A stretch of 24,625 bases of DNA, from contig JAEOTU010000110.1 in assembly GCA_016839665.1 (NCBI GenBank), positions 1-24,625 of the forward strand, in the 5' to 3' direction. The notes under the pieces were generated by a model. It made no database searches, had not been told where the DNA came from, and saw only the letters and a list, made by a program, of their open reading frames with translations. Made by a program: the position numbers and the translations under genes. Position 1 is the first letter of the stretch. The number at the start of each line of letters is the position of its first letter. The stretch comes from Candidatus Hodarchaeota archaeon. Lineage in GTDB: Archaea; Asgardarchaeota; Heimdallarchaeia; Hodarchaeales; Hodarchaeaceae. Below are positions 8,332-16,247 of this stretch, piece by piece.

Positions 8332-9171
8332 ATGATGATTACAAAGACAACAGAAGTTCAAAAGAAATACTTAGGAACTGTATTGACCTTGATTGGTGCC
8401 GTACTTGGCATTTTAGGAACATGGATCCTTTTTATTTTATCGTATGAACCTTTACAAGCAGCTATGCTCCCTCCGCCATCCCAAGGGGGTGTTGGTACTG
8501 ATGCTATTGCGATTATTTTTCTTCCTATTGTTGGAGATCTGGCGATTATTGGTGGAGTTCTATATGCTGTGAGTGCTGTAGGTTTCTATTCCGATACTGA
8601 ATGGGCTTTTTCATTAGCAGTTATTGCAAATGTCATTTCCTTACAGGCGAGTTTCTGGCCATTCATTCCTGCTATCACAGTCGGACAACCACCAGTCTTT
8701 TTGTTAATTTTCATACCCAATCTACTCATTTACTTCGGTTTGCTTAGATTTGTGGGTGAAATCATTTGGTCTAGCACTATTTTAGCTTTGATTGTCGGCA
8801 TTGGATTCGTTATGAGCTTTATGAATGGAGTAGCATCAACAAAACACATTTTTGATGTAATAGAAGGTAGAATGGTTGGTGGTGGCCCCATTTACGTAAT
8901 TTCACAAAGAATAAACTGGGTTGCAGCTTTTGGATATGCTGCAACAACAGTAGGGATTCTACTCTTTCACAAGAAAGAATGGGTCAGATTTGTAGGCCTT
9001 GGAGCAACAATTTTAGCGATTTTAGGCGGAATGCCTCTCGCAATCATAAACACCATTGAGAAAGGGGGTGAAATATCAATGTTTTTTTTCGCTCCAATAC
9101 TCAGTATACCCCTATTCATCATATTCATCTGGCCTACTCTATGGCAACGGCTTGTTACATTTTCTGAATAA
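8332..9171 (+). CDS. Polytopic membrane protein of unknown function
   Basis: A 279-residue protein with about eight hydrophobic segments separated by short loops, for example near residues 12-35, 55-82, 88-108 and 115-138, with the last near 245-270. It is Gly/Ile-rich with few charged residues inside membrane segments, and I see no transporter signature, conserved His pairs or binding motif. Two ATGs are adjacent at 8332 and 8335; upstream is only a loose GAGAG. It follows the small membrane protein by 60 bases on the same strand. It may be an archaeal membrane protein of unknown family, and no function can be assigned. Confidence 0.7.
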   Translation: MMITKTTEVQKKYLGTVLTLIGAVLGILGTWILFILSYEPLQAAMLPPPSQGGVGTDAIAIIFLPIVGDLAIIGGVLYAVSAVGFYSDTEWAFSLAVIANVISLQASFWPFIPAITVGQPPVFLLIFIPNLLIYFGLLRFVGEIIWSSTILALIVGIGFVMSFMNGVASTKHIFDVIEGRMVGGGPIYVISQRINWVAAFGYAATTVGILLFHKKEWVRFVGLGATILAILGGMPLAIINTIEKGGEISMFFFAPILSIPLFIIFIWPTLWQRLVTFSE

Positions 9172-9222
9172 ATAAGGAGTTATTTCAGTTAATGTAACAA
9201 AAGATGGAAAACCTGAATTTAT

Positions 9223-9299
9223 TCATTCCATTCGGACTAAGATGACGATATCACTAGGTTTAACAAGCTTAAGGCTCTCTAAACCTCCCAAAACCTTCC
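9223..9299 (-). pseudogene. Orphan tail of a second cyclophilin-like gene
   Basis: Read on the minus strand, 9299-9223 encodes WKVLGGLESLKLVKPSDIV followed by six residues and TGA. This matches the last 25 residues of the intact cyclophilin-like protein at 9492-9884 (GKVLGDLENLKLVKPGIIV and on), and the DNA is also clearly similar. A TGA immediately upstream in the same frame shows the rest of the gene is gone. It is best read as the 3' end of a duplicated copy, left after deletion or rearrangement. Confidence 0.75.
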
Positions 9300-9318
9300 A
9301 TCAGAAGTTCAACAAATC

Positions 9319-9453
9319 CTATTTCAAACCTCGAACTCCACCTCCATGAAACCAGAACAACGCTTGGTTGCCTGGTGTTCCTACTTCTGCATACCCTAGT
9401 ATTCGACCATCCTTTAGAGTTAAGGTTTGAGATAAGTTTCCATTAGAAATCAT
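9319..9453 (-). pseudogene. Truncated N-terminus of an alpha/beta hydrolase
   Basis: An ATG at 9453, with AGAAGGA nine bases upstream, opens 44 codons ending in TAG at 9319. The product includes LTLKDGRILGYAEVGTPGN, then ALFWFHGGG, the first strand and oxyanion-hole HGGG stretch of alpha/beta hydrolases. It then stops, whereas such enzymes run to about 270-300 residues with the catalytic Ser, Asp and His further on. The remainder is absent, and the sequence runs into the orphan tail of a cyclophilin-like gene. It is therefore a non-functional remnant, although its ribosome site looks intact. Confidence 0.75.
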
Positions 9454-9491
9454 GTCTTTTTCCTTCTGAATCTTACAACTCTCCCTGACAA

Positions 9492-9884
9492 TCAGATTCG
9501 TTCTAATTGGACGATAATACCTGGTTTAACAAGCTTAAGGTTTTCTAAATCTCCCAAAACCTTACCAAATACATTGACTGGTGAAGCAGGTTTGATTTCA
9601 TCTAATGTTGAGGTGAGAGGGGTTTTGCCAAAAAAAACACAAAAACACTGACCCTCGGGCCAGTACGCAACATCCCCTAACGACACTGAGCTTTTTGCAT
9701 TCTCTTCAGGCATGCTTAAAGGAATTGAAAAGTAAATTTCTTCTCCCCATGTTCTCACTTCGCTTTCAACAGGTAAAGAATCCAAAATTTGGTTTCCAGT
9801 TTTGGGACTTGAACCCTGAAGGATGACATCCCAATGGTTTGAATCAATTTTTATCCGAATTTGAGGTTTCAAATGATCGTTCAA
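9492..9884 (-). CDS. Cyclophilin-like fold protein (TM1367/DUF369 family)
   Basis: A 130-residue protein matching the Cyclophil_like family. The typical blocks are present in order: SPKTGNQILDSLP near residues 26-38, RTWGEEIYFSIP at 43-54, LGDVAYWPEGQCFCVFFGKTP at about 68-88, and SPVNVFGKVLGDLENLK at about 101-117. The fold resembles cyclophilin, but members have no proven prolyl isomerase activity. The TTG start at 9884 is supported by AGGAGAAG about six bases upstream. It is the last gene of the minus-strand run from the MoaD-like gene through the AOR, 72 bases after the ferredoxin subunit. A chaperone or maturation role for the metalloenzyme is a guess. The orphan tail at 9223-9299 shows that a second copy once existed. 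Confidence 0.85.
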   Translation of the reverse strand: MNDHLKPQIRIKIDSNHWDVILQGSSPKTGNQILDSLPVESEVRTWGEEIYFSIPLSMPEENAKSSVSLGDVAYWPEGQCFCVFFGKTPLTSTLDEIKPASPVNVFGKVLGDLENLKLVKPGIIVQLERI

Positions 9885-9956
9885 AAGATTCTTCTCCTAT
9901 CAATCAACAGTACCATTGAGCCTTAAGTTATGGCTTTTAATATTTCTAGCCAATGA

Positions 9957-10442
9957 TTAAGTGCTAGATAACATTTTCTTCATTATTTCAGAAAATTTCT
10001 CAGCTGCTATCCTTCTTTTCCTTAAGTTAATAGCATTTGCCTCAATAAATTGCAATGCTTCAGGTTCACAGTTCTTTGCACACTGAGGGTCACCATTACA
10101 CAGATCACATTTGATAATTTTCCCTTCGATGTCTATTCCCGCTCCACCAAATGGACAAAAAGTAACACAAAGTTTACATCCGACACATAAATCATAGTCT
10201 ATAATCAGTGCTCCTGTATTATCATCTTTATGTATAGCACGCATTGGACAGACTATTTCACAGAAAGGAGTTTCACATTGTTGACAAATCATTGGAATGT
10301 ATATACCAGCGTTGTCCCACTTGATGACATGAATTCTCGATCGTGCTGGATTGAAAACCTTTTCTTGATGTAGAGAACATACTGTTTCGCAAATTCTGCA
10401 ACCCGTACATCTTTCTGGTTCAACAAATAGGATCTTTTGCAT
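9957..10442 (-). CDS. Four-cluster ferredoxin-like electron-transfer subunit of the AOR-family enzyme
   Basis: A 161-residue polyferredoxin of the HycB/CooF/AOR-partner type. Four cysteine quartets are seen: C12/15/18/22, C53/56/61/65, C86/89/92/96 and C112/115/121/125, enough for four 4Fe-4S clusters. It should carry electrons between the AOR-family catalytic subunit and a soluble carrier such as ferredoxin. The ATG at 10442 shares one base with the AOR stop (TAATG), and the strong site AGGAGGG lies within the AOR gene end, so the two proteins are made together and probably form a complex. The arrangement recalls BamBC of class II benzoyl-CoA reductase and AorAB aldehyde oxidoreductases; sequence alone does not separate these. 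Confidence 0.9.
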   Translation of the reverse strand: MQKILFVEPERCTGCRICETVCSLHQEKVFNPARSRIHVIKWDNAGIYIPMICQQCETPFCEIVCPMRAIHKDDNTGALIIDYDLCVGCKLCVTFCPFGGAGIDIEGKIIKCDLCNGDPQCAKNCEPEALQFIEANAINLRKRRIAAEKFSEIMKKMLSST

Positions 10443-12343
10443 TATACATCCCTCCTAATCAAGTCGTTTGAAACTTCTGTGTTTAATCCAAGTTTCTGTA
10501 GAGTTTCAGCAGTAGGGATTCCTTCATTATCCCACTTATGAAAAGCGTAGTATTCGTCCAGCATCGTTTTGAATTTGTCTCTATCTATTGTTTTGCCCTT
10601 TACAATAGGAAATCCAAGAGGTGTTGGTTCTTTAAAGAATCGTTCAGGCAAAATATCATCTTTTCTTGAAAAACCCTCTCTAATGTTGAACATTCGTTCA
10701 ATGGTAGTAACTCGTTCCCCAATGTCCATAAGTTGGGATTTTTGAAGCTCCATTCCGGATGTTAGGTAGATAAGCTTAGAAAATTCGTCCCATTTTGGTG
10801 CATGCACGGCACAAAACACGGTTTGAAATTTACATATCCCAATTGAATCTGTTATTGCATACAGAAGTTCTTGCCACCAAACCTCGCGACTCTTTCCCAT
10901 ATAGGACGTATAATCTGATGAAACAGGACCGCCATATATCTCTTCAAGGAGCTCTTCAGGTAATCCATAAAGATCTATTGCTGGTCTACTTCTAAGGTGA
11001 TCTGCTCCTCTTGTTGCAGTGGCAATATTCAACGCTAAACTGGGTGTTGGACGTTCGTCTGAATGTAGATTACTCATCCCTTTAATTTGCATCGCGTAAT
11101 ATTCCGATTCTTTACCTATCTTCGCTATTGCGGGTTTAAATCCATCAGCAAGTAAGTTACCAAAGCCTTCCCTGTAGGATATTTTTCGTATAAGCTCAAA
11201 GAGGACTTCTTCATTTCCCCATTCGAGTTGCATTCCATCAGTCATATTCTCTGTTAGTATACCTTTTTCCCAAAGTTCCATTGCCCAAGCAATTATCCCT
11301 CCTATCTCAAGCGTGTCAATACCATACTTATTTACTAGATGATTAGCAGCTAAGACTGTTTCCATTTTTTTACAGTCGACCATCGTTCCGAACGCACCAA
11401 GGGAGGTATATTCAGGCCCTTCTCCAAAATGAGCATGAGGTCCCGCTTCCAACACATAACGATGACGACAGTGAACACTGCAACCATAACAACCAGACAT
11501 ACCGATGGTGTATCTGTCCATGTTTTCAGGTTCTAGGTCTTCCCCTCCTTCTAGCAGGTTTTTCTGGAAGTTTCTAGTACGGATTAATCCTGTAGTATTG
11601 GTATTGCTATAAATGATAAGGGTGCCCCACTTTGATTGAGCCCTTGCCCAACGAGAGCTAGTAATCATCTCGTTCATCTCTGAACAATATTCCAACAACT
11701 TTTCTGGGTAAGAAAATTCAATATCCATCGTCCCACGAGCAGCGATGGCTTTTAGGTTCTTAGAACCCATAACACATCCCATCCCCGTTCGTCCTGCAGC
11801 ATTTTTCATTCCAGTTCTTACGTTGGCATACCGAACGAGTTTTTCACCAGCAACACCGATGACAACACTCTTGATTTCCTCATCGTCTTGATCTGAGCGA
11901 ATAGTAGTTTGAGTCTCAAAGGTATCTTTTCCCCAAAGATGACTCGCATCTAGGATTTCTATTTCTCCATCCCTTATCCAAAGGTAAACAGGCTTATTTG
12001 CTTTCCCAGTTATCACTAGGTGATCAACTCCCGCCAATCTCAACTCAGGGGCAAAGAATCCACCAATATTGGAATCACCAACGGCTCCTGTTAATGGTGA
12101 CTTCGCAGCGATATCACATCTTCCTGCACCAAGAGCAGGAATTCCAGTAAGTAAGCCTGTTCCAATAAACAAAGCATTTTCAGGACCCAAAGGGTCAATT
12201 CCAGGAGCAATATGATTATACAAGTGATATGCGTTGATCCCTCGGCCTCCTAAGAACTGTTTGCGAAGTGATTTAGGAATTATCTTCTTTGTAACCTTTC
12301 CTTGGGTTAAATCAATATAAGCAATATTTCTTTTCCAAACCAT
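10442..12343 (-). CDS. AOR-family tungsten/molybdenum oxidoreductase, catalytic subunit
   Basis: A protein of 633 residues, normal for aldehyde:ferredoxin oxidoreductases. It opens with WKRNIAYIDLTQGKV, has FLGGRGINAYHLY for pterin binding, and binds one 4Fe-4S cluster through C285-x2-C288-x3-C292 plus Cys504 (DSIGICKF). The segment HAHFGEGPEYTSLGAFG near 303-319 and the later TRGADHLRSR line the tungstopterin site. The family oxidises aldehydes to acids with ferredoxin; BamB relatives reduce benzoyl-CoA. The longer frame to 12430 is rejected because it overlaps a well-supported zinc-ribbon gene, and because ATG 12343 gives the usual N-terminus, 19 bases after that gene's stop. The MoaD-like gene in the same operon fits a pterin cofactor. 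Two His just before the Glu of the active-site loop may bear on substrate choice. Confidence 0.9.
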   Translation of the reverse strand: MVWKRNIAYIDLTQGKVTKKIIPKSLRKQFLGGRGINAYHLYNHIAPGIDPLGPENALFIGTGLLTGIPALGAGRCDIAAKSPLTGAVGDSNIGGFFAPELRLAGVDHLVITGKANKPVYLWIRDGEIEILDASHLWGKDTFETQTTIRSDQDDEEIKSVVIGVAGEKLVRYANVRTGMKNAAGRTGMGCVMGSKNLKAIAARGTMDIEFSYPEKLLEYCSEMNEMITSSRWARAQSKWGTLIIYSNTNTTGLIRTRNFQKNLLEGGEDLEPENMDRYTIGMSGCYGCSVHCRHRYVLEAGPHAHFGEGPEYTSLGAFGTMVDCKKMETVLAANHLVNKYGIDTLEIGGIIAWAMELWEKGILTENMTDGMQLEWGNEEVLFELIRKISYREGFGNLLADGFKPAIAKIGKESEYYAMQIKGMSNLHSDERPTPSLALNIATATRGADHLRSRPAIDLYGLPEELLEEIYGGPVSSDYTSYMGKSREVWWQELLYAITDSIGICKFQTVFCAVHAPKWDEFSKLIYLTSGMELQKSQLMDIGERVTTIERMFNIREGFSRKDDILPERFFKEPTPLGFPIVKGKTIDRDKFKTMLDEYYAFHKWDNEGIPTAETLQKLGLNTEVSNDLIRRDV

Positions 12344-12362
12344 GAATCTCAACTCAAGTGTC

Positions 12363-12509
12363 TTATTTGGCTGATCCACGAATCTTTGGTTGATCTGGTC
12401 TTGGCCAAGAGATTCTATACCGAGTTTCACAGTTAGGACACGTGACTTCTTCAGCCTTTGGTTGCACTTGGAAGCGCTTCAAACAATTTAGACATCTAAC
12501 CTCGTTCAT
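12363..12509 (-). CDS. 48-residue zinc-ribbon protein in the AOR operon
   Basis: A short gene from ATG 12509 to TAA 12363. The protein has CLNC at residues 6-9 and CPNC at 24-27, two CxxC knuckles 14 residues apart, followed by ETRYRISWP, as in small zinc-ribbon (MJ0042/FmdB-like) proteins. AGGTGA sits 7 bases before the ATG, one of the best ribosome sites in the window. It lies 28 bases after the MoaD-like gene and 19 bases before the AOR start, so it belongs to the operon. It may help cofactor or subunit assembly or bind nucleic acid; no function is known. Its short length makes it easy to miss in automatic annotation. Confidence 0.8.
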   Translation of the reverse strand: MNEVRCLNCLKRFQVQPKAEEVTCPNCETRYRISWPRPDQPKIRGSAK

Positions 12510-12516
12510 TTCGTAT

Positions 12517-12522
12517 TCACCT
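12517..12522 (-). promoter_or_regulatory. Ribosome binding site of the zinc-ribbon gene
   Basis: AGGTGA on the minus strand, 7 bases before the ATG at 12509. It supports translation of a gene too short for most gene finders and so helps settle the downstream AOR start. Confidence 0.6.
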
Positions 12523-12537
12523 ATCTACTAATCTCTA

Positions 12538-12819
12538 TTAGCCACCGCCGAGAGGAAGTGTAATTACTAAAACATCCTTATCTTTCAATATTATATCTGT
12601 TGCTCTGATACCTTTCCCATTAAGCATGACCAAAACTTCAATAGAAATTTCATCTGTTATTGGGTCAATTATGCTACTGAAACCTTTTCCATAGTTTTTA
12701 GCCAATTTATCCAATATAGATTTGACTGTACAAGTCTCTTCAAGTTTGTCCTCAATTTCTCGTTTTCCAGTAACTTCTCTGAAAATTGCGTGAAACAGGA
12801 TCTTTATCTGACCAGTCAT
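12538..12819 (-). CDS. MoaD/ThiS-family sulfur carrier (small molybdopterin synthase subunit type)
   Basis: A beta-grasp protein of 93 residues, ending ITLPLGGG. The C-terminal Gly-Gly is the site that is adenylated and turned into a thiocarboxylate to donate sulfur for the dithiolene of molybdopterin or tungstopterin. Visible family features are IKILFHAIFREVTGK at the start, VKSILDKLAKNYG in the helix, and VLVMLNGKGI before the last strands. The ATG at 12819 gives a family-like start; a TTG at 12861 would add 14 unrelated residues. It is first in the operon with the zinc ribbon and the AOR-family enzyme, which fits supply of the AOR cofactor. An extra Gly precedes the canonical pair, which should not block function. 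Confidence 0.85.
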   Translation of the reverse strand: MTGQIKILFHAIFREVTGKREIEDKLEETCTVKSILDKLAKNYGKGFSSIIDPITDEISIEVLVMLNGKGIRATDIILKDKDVLVITLPLGGG

Positions 12820-12917
12820 TTCAAATTTCAATCTCAATTCCGAGTTCGTTCTACAATACAATTGATTTGATTGATAAAACTAAAGAGCGTTAATGTAATT
12901 TTATTAGGTATCATTTC

Positions 12918-13003
12918 TTTATAAAATGTGGGGCCATATCACTTACAATACACTTATATTTAGCATTTCCCGAACACAAATCAAAATGGGAGGTTTTTAT
13001 AAT
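12918..13003. promoter_or_regulatory. Putative divergent promoters between the AOR operon and the DUF2080 gene
   Basis: The 236-base gap between divergent genes has two TATA-like boxes. TTTATAAA at about 12918-12925 is symmetric and about 100 bases from the MoaD-like start. TTTTTATAAT at about 12994-13003 is about 55 bases before the plus-strand ATG. No palindromic operator stands out. The call is pattern-based only. Confidence 0.3.
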
Positions 13004-13055
13004 CCCCGAAACACCCGTTAAAAAGCTAGAATTAGAACGAAATACAGTGAACATC

Positions 13056-13223
13056 ATGGCCGAGTCAGTTGAAGATCAACCATCAGAATTTAAGGTGATT
13101 GGATTTGAGATGCTTGATCGAGAAGTAAAACAAAGCGGTAACACTGGGCGGGTCTATTTACCGAAGAGTTGGATTGGAAAACGAGTAAAAATTATTCGCG
13201 TTTCAAGACTGGAAAAAGAATAG
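13056..13223 (+). CDS. DUF2080-type small archaeal protein (often labelled transposon-encoded)
   Basis: A 55-residue protein ending with TAG at 13221. The core SGNTGRVYLPKSWIGKRVKII is the hallmark of DUF2080: a short swapped-hairpin AbrB-like domain with the YLPKSWIGK motif, common in archaea and annotated as transposon-encoded because some copies lie in mobile elements. AbrB-like folds bind DNA, so it could be a small regulator. No transposase or inverted repeat flanks it here. The start is the ATG at about 13056, chosen to stay in frame with the motif and stop; there is no clear ribosome site. It lies 13 bases before the GNAT gene and about 0.5 kb before the bzd genes. A regulatory role there is inference. 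Confidence 0.7.
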   Translation: MAESVEDQPSEFKVIGFEMLDREVKQSGNTGRVYLPKSWIGKRVKIIRVSRLEKE

Positions 13224-13236
13224 TTGACACTAAGAG

Positions 13237-13686
13237 ATGGTCACGATGAATGGTGAGAAAAAAATTCAAATCCGAGAGATGAGAGAAGAAGATATCTCTG
13301 AGATCATTAACTTAGACGAAAAAATTTCTGGATATACCAGACCTGAAATGTGGAGATCAGAAATCCAACATTATCTAAAAAACAAGAGTATCTGTCTTGT
13401 TGCAGAAATTCAAACTCAAGTAGTAGGATTTATGATCGGAACAGTGCATCCGTGGCTGTTTGGTATTGAAAACGGTGGGTGGATCGAAATCCTAGGTGTG
13501 GATCCCTCACACACTGCGAAGGGGGTAGGAAAGAAACTTGGAGAAAAATTGCTTGAAGAATTTAAAGCTCAAAAAGTCAAGGTTGTATATACATCTGTTA
13601 AATGGACTTCTAGTGATTTACTAGAGTTCTTTAGAACCTTGGAAATGACAAAAAGCAATTTTATTACTCTAATGAAGGAATTATGA
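13237..13686 (+). CDS. GNAT-family N-acetyltransferase
   Basis: A 149-residue protein with the GNAT fold. It opens with IQIREMREEDISEIINLDEK. The acetyl-CoA binding motif A is LGVDPSHTAKGVGKKLGEKL, with the conserved V-x-P start and GVGKKL pyrophosphate loop. The end, FFRTLEMTKSNFITLMKEL, is the usual motif B region. The substrate could be a protein lysine or N-terminus or a small amine; the sequence does not say. Two in-frame ATGs (13237, 13246) are possible. It sits 62 bases before bzdN on the same strand and may share its transcript. Lysine acetylation controls acyl-CoA synthetases in many microbes, so a link to aromatic metabolism is possible but not shown. Confidence 0.85.
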   Translation: MVTMNGEKKIQIREMREEDISEIINLDEKISGYTRPEMWRSEIQHYLKNKSICLVAEIQTQVVGFMIGTVHPWLFGIENGGWIEILGVDPSHTAKGVGKKLGEKLLEEFKAQKVKVVYTSVKWTSSDLLEFFRTLEMTKSNFITLMKEL

Positions 13687-13748
13687 AGATTTAAACAACG
13701 TAACCCTCAAAATATTTAGAAAAAGTGTAATGCAAGGTGTTCAAATTG

Positions 13749-14900
13749 ATGGAAGTTGTGCACAAAGAAGAGAAAGAACTATTTGACCAATTCAGAGATT
13801 GGTACAAAAACCGACATGATTATGCAAAAGCATGGAAAGAACGTACAGGGGGAAAAGTAATGGGTTATTTTTGCACCTACGTCCCCGAAGAGATACTATA
13901 TGCTGCGGACATTCTTCCTGTTCGAATTTTAGGCAGCCATGAACCACAAGATGTTACTGAACCTCATATTTTTGCGATGTTCTGTCCCTTCTGCCGAGAT
14001 TGTTTGGCACAGGGACTGAAAGGACGCTTTAACTATCTTGATGGAATTATGATTGCTCAAAGTTGTCTACATATCAGACAAGCATATACTAGCTGGGATA
14101 TCCATATTCCAACAGATTATAGTTACTATTTGCCTCACCCAATGCATGTCCAAAGCCCTCATGCAATCCCCTATTTAAGAGAAGAGTTGGTTACTTTTAA
14201 AGAATCTATTGAAAAATGGATAGACCGACCCATCACTGATGAGGATCTCAGACGCGGGATTGAGCTCATGAATACGAATAGGCGTCTTATGCGGCAGGTG
14301 TATGAGCTTAGAAAGAGTACGAATCCACCCCTGACTGGACTTGAAGCAATGTATATGGTAGTATCAAGCCAAATGGTAGAAAAACATGAACATAACCAAG
14401 CATTAGAATCACTTCTTCAGAAACTTCCTTCGAGAAAGATTGGAGATGCTGGGGAAAGGTTAATGATCCTGGGTTCTGAGGATGATGACACTGAATTTAT
14501 CGCAATGGTTGAAGATCTAGGAGCCACTTTTGTTACTGATGATCATTGTACAGGCACCCGATATTTTCAAGAGGAAGTAAATCCAGTGGGTGATCCACTT
14601 ACTGCAATAGCGGAACGTTATGTAAAACGTGTTCCATGTCCCAGTAAAGATTGGCCCAAACGAACAAGACTCGACCACATTGTACGTATGGCAAAAGATT
14701 ATGATGTGCAAGGAGCTATCTTGATCCAACAGAAATTCTGCGATCCACATGAATTAGATATACCTATTATAAAAGAAACTTTGGAAAAGAATGGTCTTGC
14801 GACCTTATTCCTTGAATTAGACGTGACCGTACCAATTGGCCAATTTAAAACACGTGTGGAAGCATTTCTTGAAATCATACGAGAGGAGGACCTGTTTTAG
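13749..14900 (+). CDS. bzdN: Benzoyl-CoA reductase, bzd-type, subunit N (BcrC/HgdB-like)
   Basis: A 383-residue member of the 2-hydroxyacyl-CoA dehydratase D-component family, matching BcrC/BzdN in length. Conserved blocks are [16 protein letters not shown] near residue 40, the cysteine-rich [10 protein letters not shown] near 77-86, and [11 protein letters not shown] near 103. Cysteines here bind a 4Fe-4S cluster at the active site. With BzdO it forms the ring-reducing half of the ATP-dependent benzoyl-CoA reductase, which adds two electrons to benzoyl-CoA to give cyclohexadiene-carbonyl-CoA in the cytoplasm. ATG 13749, with AAGGTG upstream, is preferred to the GTG at 13737. BzdO follows 8 bases later. 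A dehydratase alternative is excluded by the full set N-O-P-Q plus dch and had. Confidence 0.92.
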   Translation: MEVVHKEEKELFDQFRDWYKNRHDYAKAWKERTGGKVMGYFCTYVPEEILYAADILPVRILGSHEPQDVTEPHIFAMFCPFCRDCLAQGLKGRFNYLDGIMIAQSCLHIRQAYTSWDIHIPTDYSYYLPHPMHVQSPHAIPYLREELVTFKESIEKWIDRPITDEDLRRGIELMNTNRRLMRQVYELRKSTNPPLTGLEAMYMVVSSQMVEKHEHNQALESLLQKLPSRKIGDAGERLMILGSEDDDTEFIAMVEDLGATFVTDDHCTGTRYFQEEVNPVGDPLTAIAERYVKRVPCPSKDWPKRTRLDHIVRMAKDYDVQGAILIQQKFCDPHELDIPIIKETLEKNGLATLFLELDVTVPIGQFKTRVEAFLEIIREEDLF

Positions 14901-14908
14901 GAGGAATA

Positions 14909-16225
14909 ATGATGAGTTCAACTAAATATCCTACAGAACGACTAAAGTGCTGGGGAAAAGCCAAATCTCTTCGAGAGAATTATTACAAAGGTTTCGCAGA
15001 AGCTCATGAGAAAGGAGGAATTCGTTGGGCAGGTGGCGCTTGGTCTTTTGACGCCATTCCCTCTGGTCTGGGTGATGATGTATGGGCTCTAACTGGTGAA
15101 CCTTATGGAGCAACTGTTGCAGCAAATAAAGATTTCGCAACAGAATGCCAAGAAGCAATCGAAACAAAGGGGTATGCTCGTGATCTCTGCTCATATATGC
15201 GTAATTATTGGGGTTCGATTCTTCTAAACAAATATGCTTGGCCACAATTTTCTGAGGAATTTCCGAAAGCTGATTTCATCTGGCAAGATCATATTTGTTG
15301 TTCCCATTCCAAATGGTATCAAGTAGCTAGTGACCTTGAAGGAGGGGTTCCAATGTATAGTATTGATGTTTCAGTAGGTCCTTATGAAGAGTTGACTGAT
15401 AGTAAAATTAAATATATAGTTGGTCAGATGCACGATGGAATAAAGTGGCTTGAAAAGGTGACAGGTCGAGAATATGATGATGAACTCCTGATCAAAGCAG
15501 TTCACAATGAGTTTCGGAGTTGTCATTACTGGGCAGCAATTTGTGCTCTCAATAAAGCAATCCCCGCGCCACTAGATGAAAAAACAATGTATTCTCTGTA
15601 TGTCCTAGGTACACTAAGAAAATCAGCTCAATGGACCGCTGATTTTTATGAGAAGGATCTCTATCCTGAAGTAAAAGATCGTGTAGACCGTGGAATAGCT
15701 GCTGTTGGGAATGAACAATGTCGTGTTATGACTGATACACAACCTCCATGGGCCTTCCTGAAGGTCTTTCGCTATTTAGAGAAGTACGGCGTTGTTTCAG
15801 TAGGAAGTCTTTACACTTTCTCCCTGATTGGCCTTTGGGAAGATCAAGAAGATGGATCTTGGGGACCAAGAGCTATTCCTGAAATCGAAATGACTAACCG
15901 AGACGAAGCCTTGAGAGCTCTTGCTGAATGGAACTTAAGTAAGCCCGAATGGCAACATTTCTACCATCCTGAACTGAAATCCAAAATGATGATTCGGATC
16001 GCACGGGAATGGAAGCTAAATGGAGTCCTTCTACATTTTAACAGAGGGTGTGAAGGATTAAGCCTAGGAATTGCAGAAAATCGTTTAGCTATTCAAAAAG
16101 CTGGTTTTCCTGTAATGCCTTTCGAAGGAAACATGGGAGACGAGAGAGAATTCGACATCACTAAAACAATGACCCGAATAGATGCTTTCATGGAATCACT
16201 TGAAATGGAAAAAGTAGTGGAGTGA
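14909..16225 (+). CDS. bzdO: Benzoyl-CoA reductase, bzd-type, subunit O (BcrB-like)
   Basis: A protein of 438 residues, in the BcrB/BzdO size range, of the same dehydratase-component family as BzdN. Family-specific stretches include [18 protein letters not shown] at the start, [16 protein letters not shown] near 36-50, [19 protein letters not shown] near 124-142, and [17 protein letters not shown] near 378-394. Several cysteines (80, 94, 130, 131 and one near 383) are candidates for the second 4Fe-4S cluster. It pairs with BzdN to bind and reduce benzoyl-CoA. AGGAGG overlaps the bzdN stop, and two ATGs are adjacent at 14909 and 14912. It is followed by bzdP after 22 bases. The gene is intact. 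Confidence 0.93.
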   Translation: MMSSTKYPTERLKCWGKAKSLRENYYKGFAEAHEKGGIRWAGGAWSFDAIPSGLGDDVWALTGEPYGATVAANKDFATECQEAIETKGYARDLCSYMRNYWGSILLNKYAWPQFSEEFPKADFIWQDHICCSHSKWYQVASDLEGGVPMYSIDVSVGPYEELTDSKIKYIVGQMHDGIKWLEKVTGREYDDELLIKAVHNEFRSCHYWAAICALNKAIPAPLDEKTMYSLYVLGTLRKSAQWTADFYEKDLYPEVKDRVDRGIAAVGNEQCRVMTDTQPPWAFLKVFRYLEKYGVVSVGSLYTFSLIGLWEDQEDGSWGPRAIPEIEMTNRDEALRALAEWNLSKPEWQHFYHPELKSKMMIRIAREWKLNGVLLHFNRGCEGLSLGIAENRLAIQKAGFPVMPFEGNMGDEREFDITKTMTRIDAFMESLEMEKVVE

Positions 16226-16247
16226 TATAGATAAGGTGATTATAAAA

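Noticed and set aside
12344..12430. N-terminal extension of the AOR gene to the ATG at 12430
   Set aside because: It overlaps the zinc-ribbon gene, which has a strong ribosome site, and the added 29 residues do not resemble AOR; ATG 12343 gives the normal N-terminus.
13056..13223. Transposon around the DUF2080 gene
   Set aside because: No transposase, terminal inverted repeats or target duplication is visible nearby; the transposon label comes only from the family name.
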